NCBI RefSeq assembly: GCF_027172205.1
Contig: NC_070614.1
Span: 33,656,001-33,720,000, forward strand
Reading direction: 5' to 3'
DNA length: 64,000 nt
Source: Podarcis raffonei
Lineage: Eukaryota > Chordata > Lepidosauria > Squamata > Lacertidae
This document shows positions 56,143-64,000 of the stretch, in pieces. Numbering within the stretch: the stretch's first letter is position 1; every line of letters starts with the position of its first letter. The notes beneath the pieces are model-generated. The model saw only the letters and a program-made list of their open reading frames with translations. It was not told the DNA's origin and did not search any database. The position numbers and the translations under genes were made by a program.

Positions 56143-59100
56143 TATTATTATTATTTGTACCCCGCTCATCTGGCTGGGCTTCCCCAGCCACTCTGGGCGG
56201 CTTCCAAAGAAAAATATTAAAATACTCTAATACATCAAACATTTAAAACTTCCCTGAACAGATGTCTTCTAAAAGTCTGGTAGTTGTTGTTCTCTTTGAC
56301 ATCTGGTGGGAGGGTGTTCCACAGGGAGGGCGCCACTACCGAGAAGGCCCTCTGCCTTGTTCCCTGTAACTTGGCTTCTCGCAGTGAGGGAACCGCCAGA
56401 AGGCCCTCAGAGCTGGACCTCAGTGTCCGGGTAGAACGATGGGGGTGGAGACGCTCCTTCAGGTATACAGGACCGAGGCCGTTTAGGGCTTTAAAGGTCA
56501 GCACCAATACTTTGAATTGTGCTCGGAAACGTACTGGGAGCCAATGTAGGTCTTTTAAGACCGGTGTTATGTGGTCTCGGCCGCCACTCCCAGTCACTAG
56601 TCTAGCTGCCGCATTCTGGATTAGTTGTAGTTTCCGGCTCACCTTCAAAGGTAGCCCCACGTAGAGCGCATTGCAGTAGTCCAAGCGGGAGATAACCAGA
56701 GCATGCACCACTCTGGCGAGACAGTCCGCAGGCAGATAGGGTCTCAGCCTGCGTACCAGATGGAGCTGGTAAACAGCTGCCCTGGACACAGATTTGACCT
56801 GTGCCTCCATGGACAGCTGCGAGTCCAAAATGACTCCCAGGCTGCGCACCTGGTCCTTCAGGGGCACAGTTACCCCATTCAGGACCAGGGAATCCTCCAC
56901 ACCTGCCTGCCTCCTGTCCCCCAAGAACAGTACTTCTGTCTTGTCAGGATTCAACCTCAGTCTGTTAGCCACCATCCAACCTCCAACCGCCTCCAGACAC
57001 TCACACAGGACCTTCACCGCCTTCACTGGTTCTGATTTGAAAGAGAGGTAGAGCTGGGTATCATCCGCATACTGATGAACACCCAGCCCAAACCCCCTGA
57101 TGATCTCTCCCAGCTATTAAATAATGTTTAATAGCTTTTTCATGGACATTATAGGAAGTGGGAGTGGAGAAAGAAGAACTGAAATCAGTGGGCCATTGGT
57201 TAGGGCACTGAACATTCCTAATAATTTTGGGTTGAGTATCTGTGATCTTTCCATTTTCTTAATACAAAAATACTTGTTTTGTAACAGGTTTTTTTTTTTT
57301 TAAAAGGCACACACTATGGCAACTTTCCCTTTCCTTGGAGCTGTTCCCAGAGTAAAACTCTATTTAAAAAACCAGTTAATAAAGTGGTGGTCTTTTATTA
57401 AGCCAGTTCCCACTCCACTTCTGATCTTGCTTTGCATGGCATGCTTTGCAGCCTGGGGTTGAAGCCCCAACAGCCATCTGCCTTAAGAACAAATTGCCGT
57501 CCACATGCAGTGTCCTGTGCATGACAACACGGAGGGTGGGGCAACTGAGTGCATTTAGGCCCAGAATGCTCCTGCTCTCATTCTTCTTTTTGCCATTCCA
57601 CATACTGACCTTCCCTGTAGTGTGGCTAGGGTGGTCACTTTAGGACAAAGTAGGATTTTTTTGTTCCTTATTAAGCAATCTATCACTTTGCAGAGAAGAC
57701 AGGATCTTCTCCATCTGTTCACACCTCCTTTGGACCTAGGTGATGTGGAATGTGTTTCTGCCTCCTGAAAGGTGGGCATGGTAGGCAGAGCATCCCCTTC
57801 TGTAGAAATCCATTTTGTTAGTTTGGGCTCAGTTCTCCAATCTGTTAAAATCATTTTGAATCATGATCCTGCCTTCTGCAGCATTAGCTATCCCTCCCAC
57901 TTTGGTGTCATCTGCAAATTTGATGTTTTGTTTTTGCCTTTGCCACTTTTCATTCTAGCTTCATTCTCTCCTAAGGAGTACCTCATTCAACAATGGTGCT
58001 GGAGACACTGTTTCTTTAAATGAGAATGGTGAATTGGCAGCGGGATTTGATATTATAAATTGGGTTACCTTCCCAAACCAATCTTTTTCACGAGTGAAAG
58101 TGGGAGAGATGGATCCATACACAACACAGGGTCAAACATTCACCATTAATGAAGGGGCTGTCATATGGCACAACACATTTAATCAGGTAGGATAAAAATA
58201 AAGGTACAAGAGAAAATATTAGTTGGGCATAGTCTTTGGTATCCAATTCTCTCACAAAAAGATACTTGATTATGCCTATGAGACAACCTGAATAATGATT
58301 TATAAAGGAAATATTATTAATTGAAATTAATATTATTGTTATTTTATCACTATTTACAGGATCAGAAAACTTCTAGCTTGCAGACCTAATTTTGCTCATG
58401 AAGCAAAATTCCTCACTAATGATGCCACACCTATTCTACATTATGTCAGATGTGATGTCAGGTCAGGGACTGATGTGGCTACAAAGGAACAGTTAAGATT
58501 GTAAAGTCAGCTACCAGCTGTTCCTTTTCTTGAGCAAGCCACACTGTCTGTTGGCTGATGGGCAGTGGTATCATGCCTTAGTCAAGTGCACAACGCTGTT
58601 TGCACTGAAACTACTTGCTAACAACTGCTTTTCCTCTATGTTTTAGCAGCAATTTCAGTGGGAAACAGTTTGGGTCAAGAGGAAAAGGAGGCAATTATAT
58701 TGATACAAGTACAGTGGTACCTCAGGTTACATACGCTTCAGGTTACATACACTTCAGGTTACAGACTCCGCTAACCCAGAACTAGTACCTCGGGTTAAGA
58801 ACTTTGCTTCAGGATGAGAACAGAAATCGTGCAGCAGCGGCGCGGTGGCAGCACGAGGCCCCATTAGCTAAAGTGGTGCTTCAGGTTAAGAACAGACCTC
58901 CAGAATGAATTAAGTACTTAACCCGAGGTACCACTGTAGTATCATTTCCAGTATTTTTCAAGTTAATAGTGCTTCATTAAGGAATAATTGAATGAGAGGG
59001 ATTGTACATATCTACTGTCATTTCTTGGATGACTTGCTCCAAAAGGAGCCACTACTCAATGATCCTTAGAATTGTACCAGTAGAGTATTTTCATTGGACT

Positions 59101-60371
59101 GTTTGGATGCTGAAGCTTATTAATAGTGATACAGCATGTGATAAGCTTCTTCAGAATGTCAGTCCCATTGTTACTGAGTATGAAGTCAACAACCTCCTTG
59201 TAGTGAATTTATTTTAAAGGTATCAAAATGTTATGCCAAAAGTATTGCTCACAATTCAGTGAACTAGGTTCACGTTCCTTCATTATAGGATAACATCTCT
59301 GGTTAAAACTTCTTGGAATTTACTTACTGAGATTCATGACTATGACATCTACTCCAAATGTGACAGTCAAGTGTGGTTTGCTTAGTTAATCTAGGCTCAG
59401 AATCACCCAGCTTCTGAGCAACTCAGTCAAGAGCACTAACAACGATCATAAGATCATAACTATTTTCAAAGCCATTATGTTCTGTTTAAAGCATTCCTTT
59501 AAAATGGTTGACTCCTTTAAAGTAGCTGATTTTTTTGCAATGCAAACTTAGCTATGTCTACTCAGATATAAGTCCCATTTAGTTCAAGCTGTCTCAGGAA
59601 TTTGTAAATAGAACTGCAGCCTTAGAAACCTCTTGGCCCATGATAAGCAACACCATAGTATTAATTTAAAACACCATAGTATTAATTTATTGATTAGATA
59701 CCAGAGCAATTATTCTCCTCTTTTTGTGGATAGATCCTGCCAACTGCTAAGTGTAATGATAATTGCCTTCCTGGATACAGCAGAAAAAAGAAAGAGGGGA
59801 AGCCATTCTGTTGCTATGATTGTGTACCATGTCCAGATGGGAAGATTTCGGACCAAAAGGGTAGGAAACAATATGTTCAATTTCATGAGCATAAATTTTT
59901 CTTCATTTTTCTTCTACCTCCGGTTCATCTTTCCCAAAAGAATGGTGATGATCCAGTTAGAACACAAATTGATAATTTGTTATACACAGTACAAATGTAT
60001 CGAATAAACAACCAAACTTCTTACCCCTGTATATTAGCAAAAAACCCTATATGTTCAAAATAAGCCTCATACATCAAATATATAGTGATTTATTTCCATT
60101 TTTACTGTATTGTTGTACAATGTGATTATGCCTCCACCAGCTAAGCAATAAAGGATTTGAATTTGATTAATATTGGAACCATCGTAGTGGTAATTGATCA
60201 ATTTTGCTTTTTTTTCATTCCATCAAGTTTATAAATATTATAAGTCTGAGGAATGATAATAAATATCCCAAACAAGCTTTTTTGACACATGCATTTCTGA
60301 TGTATCATGTGCAGCTCAAGAACAATGGTATTTACAACGTTAGCAGCGAACACCATGAACGTTAGAAGGGT

Positions 60372-60425
<54 letters not shown>

Positions 60426-61257
60426 AAGTGGCCCTAAGAATAGACTGAGCAGACCACTAGTGGATCATGTTGTCTGCTTGTGTTTGAGAAAAAGATGTAG
60501 AGTTTTTTGTTATACATATGTATTGCCCCTTACATGAGGGTTCAGTTGTGGTGGTCCACACATAAACAAAAAAATAAATAAAGCCAAGAATGCCCTGCAA
60601 GGTGGAGTGCTGTTTACCTGTCTATGGGAAGGTGGCATGAGGGCTCCAGCAGCATCATAGAGACCTCACCCCTGACTTCCTCTAGACTGGTAAGTGAGGT
60701 ACCAGGCTTCAAAGAGGAGGCACAAGGACTCTATTACACTTCTAGAGCCTTTATGCCTCCTTCTCAAAGTCCAGTGCCTCATTTACCCAGTTTTGGGAAC
60801 ACAGCGCAAGGGCTCTGGTATGTTGCCAAAGCCCCCACCTTGCCTTCTCAAAGTCAAATAAGCTTATGATTGCAGCTGTGGGTGAGTGGGGTGGAGAAAA
60901 TACATAAAGGGAGAGTGACTTGTCTCCACTCTCCATTTATTTATTATTCCCCAACCACGCAAAGCTGCAATCACATTAGTATACTAAGTGTAAGATGTGA
61001 ATTGCCTACATATGCTTAGGGGCTGTACAACTCCCTTCACCATAAGGCTCAGGTTCTGTCCCCCAAAGGGATGCTAGATACAATAAAGGGAGCAATAAAG
61101 GGAAACAGCCAGAGATCCACTGTATCCTAAGCTGGATACATCCTGCCTGACCTTGCAATAGGTTTGCCATCTACACAATCACTCTCAGTTGACATTTTTG
61201 CATTAGAGTTTGCTATAGTATTTCTGAGATGAAATTGGTGTCATGGACTCAGGAAGA

Positions 61258-61296
<39 letters not shown>

Positions 61297-62545
61297 GGTA
61301 CCTCGGGTTACATACGCTTCAGGTTACATACGCTTCAGGTTACAAACTCCGCTAACCCAGAAATATTACCTCGGGTTAAGAACTTTGCTTCAGGATGAGA
61401 ACAGAAATCGTGCGGTGGTGGCGTGGCAGTAGTGGGCGGCCCCATTAGCTAAAGTGGTGCTTCAGGTTAAGAACAATTTCAGGTTAAGAATGGACCTCCG
61501 GAACGAATTAAGTACGTAACCAGAGGTACCACTGTATATATATATAGAGAGAGAGAGGGAGTATGTAAATAACTTTTGGGATGGGAATGCAATCTTTCTG
61601 ATTACTAATTATTGAGGGATTCCCCCCCCCCTCTGTTTTTCAGACATGGATAACTGTTTCCAGTGCCCAAAAGATCAATTTCCAAACAGAAACAGAGATC
61701 AATGCCTCTGCAAGCGACCAAACTTCCTCTCTTTCACAGAAGCTTTAGGAATCTGTTCAGTTTTTTTCAGCTTGTCTTCTTCTTTCATCACAGCTTTGGT
61801 ACTAGGAATTTTCATCAAGCACAAGAATACTCCCATCGTCAAAGCCAACAATCGGGAACTTACATATTGTCAGCTAGTCTCCCTTTTGCTCTGCTTCCTT
61901 TGTGCCTTGCTGTTCATTGGTCAGCCCAATGCAGTAACGTGCTACTTAAGACAAATTTCTTTTGCCATCATTTTCTCAGTGGCTGTTTCTAGCATATTGG
62001 CAAAAACGATAACTGTGGTTGTGGCTTTCATGGCCACCAAACCGGGATCTAGAATGAGGAAATGGGTGGGGAAAGGTTTGGCCAATACTGTTCTTCTCAG
62101 CTGCTCCTTTATCCAAACCATTATTTGTGCTGTATGGCTCAGTACCACTCCTCCATTTCCAGATTTTGACATGGACTCTATAGCTGAAGAAATCATAGTG
62201 GAATGCAATGAGGGATCCATCACAATGTTTTATTGTGTTCTGGGATACCTTGGATTTCTTGCCAGTATCAGCTTCACTGTGGCTTTCCTAGCCAGGAAGT
62301 TGCCAGACAGTTTCAATGAAGCCAAGTTCATCACTTTCAGCATGCTGGTGTTTTGCAGTGTTTGGTTGTCCTTTGTTCCAGCATACCTGAGCACTAAGGG
62401 CAAATACACAGTGGCTGTGGAGATCTTCTCCATCCTGGCCTCAAGTGCTGGATTACTTTGTTGTATCTTTGCCCCCAAATGCTACATAATTATCCTAAGG
62501 CCTTCCTTGAACAGCAGAGAACAGCTAATAAAGAGGAATATATAG
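50100..62545 (+). CDS. V2R gene 4: type-2 vomeronasal receptor (six coding exons, 884 aa)
   Basis: Join 50100-50338, 52994-53285, 54747-55613, 57959-58186, 59734-59860, 61644-62545; GT-AG introns and an open 2,655-nt frame. Signal peptide ([17 protein letters not shown]), Venus-flytrap to about residue 515, cysteine-rich linker (about 543-605) and seven helices. Exon 1 is five codons and exon 3 one codon shorter than in gene 1. The linker carries a tenth cysteine (DQCLCKRP where genes 1-3 have CLPK). Its introns contain L1, L2 and CR1 fragments, a solo LTR and two MITEs, yet no coding break is visible. The first ATG is used; a second Met is six codons on. Confidence 0.93.
50960..51290 (-). 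mobile_element. L1 ORF2 C-terminal fragment in intron 1
   Basis: The minus frame gives [18 protein letters not shown] and [14 protein letters not shown], the WYxTxxKL ... CWRC ... FxHV pattern of L1. The rest of 50339-52039 holds nothing I recognise. Confidence 0.6.
52040..52192 (+). mobile_element. LINE 3' tail in intron 1
   Basis: TGATTTGTTGGGTCTCTGGA CCGTAATAAAGGTCGATGAT; the reverse of the tail in intron 1 of genes 1 and 2. Clade uncertain. Confidence 0.5.
52530..52775 (-). mobile_element. L2/CR1-group 3' end in intron 1
   Basis: On the minus strand: GCGGAACTCCCTCCCCACAG, CACCTCTTTACCCTGGC, GTAAGTCACCCTGGGAGCTT and a GATGATGATG tail. Confidence 0.6.
52994..53285 (+). CDS. V2R gene 4 exon 2
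   Basis: 292 nt, TTTAG|GACAAAG to [66 protein letters not shown]. Confidence 0.92.
53575..53670 (-). mobile_element. L2 ORF2 fragment in intron 2
   Basis: The minus strand reads [16 protein letters not shown], the same motif as [15 protein letters not shown] in the L2 copy at 56095-57113. Confidence 0.55.
53864..54467. mobile_element. Solo LTR (604 bp incl. an L2 tail)
   Basis: LTR fossil with ends TGTCAGG and CCTGACA, flanked by a 5-bp duplication CAAAC (53859-53863 and 54468-54472). An L2 3' tail with an ATT microsatellite (about 54238-54347) lies inside it. No internal region. Confidence 0.82.
54238..54347 (+). mobile_element. L2 3' tail with (ATT)n inside the solo LTR
   Basis: AATCCCAGCCAGATGGGCAG GGTATAAATT followed by about 15 ATT units; same tail as at 10675 and, inverted, at 56100. 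Confidence 0.8.
54747..55613 (+). CDS. V2R gene 4 exon 3
   Basis: 867 nt. [40 protein letters not shown]; one codon fewer than genes 1-3. Ends VQPWQ|GTAATT. Confidence 0.92.
56095..57113 (-). mobile_element. L2 LINE, 5'-truncated, frame open from the YADD box to the C-terminus
   Basis: On the minus strand the frame runs [17 protein letters not shown] (YADD reverse-transcriptase motif at about 57057-57074), [36 protein letters not shown], and [17 protein letters not shown] to EVLNV with no stop (about 290 codons), then a short 3' UTR and a TAA-repeat tail. An open frame suggests a relatively recent insertion. It begins inside the reverse transcriptase, so it cannot move itself. Confidence 0.9.
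57114..57833. other. Intron 3 of gene 4 between L2 and CR1: nothing recognised
   Basis: Unclassified intron sequence with a T-run near 57288. Confidence 0.4.
57834..57926 (-). mobile_element. CR1 reverse-transcriptase fragment next to exon 4
   Basis: The minus strand reads [20 protein letters not shown] and [10 protein letters not shown], the CR1 FADDT active-site block. Its edge is only about 32 bp from the exon 4 acceptor. Confidence 0.85.
57959..58186 (+). CDS. V2R gene 4 exon 4
   Basis: 228 nt. [51 protein letters not shown]. Confidence 0.92.
58712..58936. mobile_element. MITE (CAGTGGTACCTCRGGTTA type) in intron 4
   Basis: 225 bp, ends CAGTGGTACC and GGTACCACTG, bordered by TA on both sides; contains GAACAGAAATCGTGCAGCAG. 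The remaining parts of intron 4 (58187-58711 and 58937-59733) show nothing recognisable. Confidence 0.88.
59734..59860 (+). CDS. V2R gene 4 exon 5 (cysteine-rich linker)
   Basis: 127 nt. [37 protein letters not shown]; donor AAGG|GTAGGA. Confidence 0.92.
60376..60421. repeat. (TA)n microsatellite in intron 5
   Basis: About 46 bp of alternating TA. The rest of 59861-61258 shows no recognised element. Confidence 0.9.
61259..61534. mobile_element. MITE (CAGTGGTACCTCGGGTTA type) next to a (CA)n tract
   Basis: (CA)n at 61259-61292 runs directly into GAGTGGTACCTCGGGTTACA; the far end is GAGGTACCACTG at 61534 followed by TATATA. Same family as 58712-58936. It lies about 110 bp before the exon 6 acceptor. 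Confidence 0.85.
61644..62545 (+). CDS. V2R gene 4 exon 6 (seven-helix domain)
   Basis: 902 nt, stop [75 protein letters not shown]. An extra cysteine follows the last linker cysteine. Confidence 0.95.
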
Positions 62546-63529
62546 GAACTCAAGTGTTAGGATAGTTATTCTTGCACTGTTATTCAGTTGTGAACATTAA
62601 TCTAAACAAACCCTTAAAACATATTTCCTGGCTCTTGCATTTTCAAGTCTCATTTTATTTTCACACAGTTCTGCACTTTCAATGTAGTTTATATTGAACA
62701 CCCAAAATATATTACACATGTATTACACATATATAATTAGACTTTGTATTTTTAAGATGGTCAGGTTTCAATGCTCTGTTCAGATTGTACATCATAGGAT
62801 GTTTTGTGAAGCAGGCCATTATATTCTTTGGTAATAACTGAATGGGCAGCAAAAACAATGGTGTTGCATACAAGAAACAAGAGACCCCAATGACAGGTTT
62901 CACATTTTTTTAATAGATTCAATTACATACCTTAATGTCCCAGCTATGTAAAGATTACAGGCCAATTAAGAAACCTCCACCAGACACTTTTCAAAGGCTT
63001 TCTATTATACATATCTGTTTCTGTGTAGCCCTCCCCAGTTCATTGTGTTCTCTTCAACTTTTGACACCCTGGCTCACCCACAACTTTGTGTGAAGCTTGT
63101 GGTGGACAGAGTTTCCTGGTGTCAATAATAGAATAAAATTAAAACATAAAAAATAGGGGTTCTGGTTTTTTGTTTTTTTCCTAAAAGATATTCTAAAAAC
63201 AATTAAAAACGTCTTTTAAAAAGTTACATACTCTGCCTGGAATATTTTTCAACTTGTTGACACATTCTAATGCCAAGAAGAGAATGAATTCCCTTCCTGT
63301 TATTAAATCAATATGACAAAATGTCAAAGTCATGCTAAGCCTGTTTTGATAGCTAAAGGCAAGTTGTTCAGAACTAACTATGAGAAAGAGATCATATGGA
63401 GGCTCCAGTAGGAAAATGGAAAATAATTTATTAACAAGTTGATTTAGAGTAAATCAGGGCATTAATTGGAACACATGATTTCTTTGTAAACCATGCTGAG
63501 AGGCAGCAAACATGTTTTTTCAGGTTTTT
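62546..63529. other. Intergenic region between genes 4 and 5: nothing recognised
   Basis: No element or conserved frame identified; the stretch after the gene 4 stop does not resemble the conserved 3' flank of genes 1 and 2. Confidence 0.5.
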
Positions 63530-63814
63530 TCCTGATGCAAGTAAAATCTTCCAGAATGCAATACTCTTGGAAGATGGCTCTGAACACTTCAATTATCACA
63601 AATTACCACATGTCACCATCCATCTTGCCAAATCCCATGTGGACTGTAGAGTTCACAAACAGAATTAATAGCATAGTCTGAAATCTATTATAAAATAGCT
63701 CTGTGCCATTTAGTAATGGGATGTTGGGTGGACTGAAGCATTAAGACAGATATGTGCAATTCCCATTGCAAAAGGATTTGGAGCCATGGATGTAAACAAG
63801 TTGTAACAAGGCTG
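63530..63814 (+). promoter_or_regulatory. Conserved upstream block of V2R gene 5 (putative promoter)
   Basis: CTGATGCAAGT, GAATGCAATACTCTTGGAAG, CAATTATCACAAATTACCAC, AATTAATAGCATAGTCTGAA and GGGATGTTGGGTGGACTGAA. The last phrase is shared with genes 1 and 2, the first with gene 4, so this copy bridges the two versions. Confidence 0.55.
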
Positions 63815-64000
63815 ATGGTAGATAATAAATGGAACTGGGCATTGTCCAAGAAGCTGGAGGAATTCCTTCTCCTGCTTCTTATTTTGTGGCTGCAACTTCC
63901 TCAAAGTGAATGTGAGACACCCACTGTTATGTGTACCTTGACAGATCCCTTCCAGCTCCCGTACCAGTATTATCAGACAGGAGACCTCACCATTGGAGCA
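63815..64000 (+). CDS. V2R gene 5 exon 1 (partial, runs off the window)
   Basis: In-frame with KLEEFLLLLLILWLQLPQSE (signal peptide) and TLTDPFQLPYQYYQTGDLTI, clearly a fifth V2R exon 1. The two methionines used by genes 1, 2 and 4 are both missing: a gap of about 15 bp after GGGCATT removes the first and AAGATG reads AAGAAG at the second. The nearest in-frame ATG (63815) would add MVDNKWNWALSK ahead of the signal segment. The rest lies to the right of the window. Confidence 0.75.
   Translation, partial: MVDNKWNWALSKKLEEFLLLLLILWLQLPQSECETPTVMCTLTDPFQLPYQYYQTGDLTIGA

Noticed and set aside
56284-57051. Plus-strand frames opposite the L2 copy
   Set aside because: They are antisense shadows of the L2 reverse-transcriptase frame.

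Overview
The window looks like the nuclear genome of a squamate reptile, most likely a lizard. It is AT-rich, intron-bearing and crowded with repeats typical of squamates: Sauria-type tRNA SINEs, BovB, CR1, L2 and L1 LINEs, Tc1/mariner-like MITEs and solo LTRs. All host genes are on the plus strand and belong to one family, the type-2 vomeronasal receptors (V2R, class C GPCRs). No bacterial-type gene, CRISPR array or operon is present.

Layout. 1-5810: a minus-strand L1 with a complete 5' end, running off the left edge. Its ORF2 is split by a 1.8-kb ORF1-only element (754-2548) flanked by 12-bp target-site duplications. 5811-20697: V2R gene 1 with flanks. 20698-22018: spacer with a palindromic element and a tRNA-Lys-derived SINE. 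22019-37193: a tandem duplicate carrying V2R gene 2. 37194-47414: V2R gene 3, whose exons 2-6 are intact but which has no recognisable exon 1. 47415-49800: spacer with three MITEs, one hosting a solo LTR. 49800-62545: V2R gene 4, complete. 62546-64000: spacer, then the promoter region and start of V2R gene 5, cut by the right edge.

Each full gene has six coding exons: (1) signal peptide and start of the Venus-flytrap domain, (2) 292 nt, (3) about 870 nt, (4) about 228 nt, (5) 127 nt of cysteine-rich linker, (6) 902 nt with the last cysteines and seven membrane helices. Intron phases are 2, 0, 0, 0, 1. Conceptual spliced products are 890 aa (genes 1 and 2) and 884 aa (gene 4). By family knowledge these are chemoreceptors of basal vomeronasal neurons, coupled to Go and TRPC2.

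The most useful observations are these. A conserved block about 250-300 bp upstream of the start recurs at four genes and is missing, together with exon 1, at gene 3. Genes 1 and 2 act as an internal clock: a Sauria SINE and a solo LTR sit in copy 1 with target-site duplications, while copy 2 keeps the empty sites. The first ~590 nt of exon 6 are identical between the two copies although flanking introns differ, which suggests gene conversion. All comparisons were made by eye; no database was searched.
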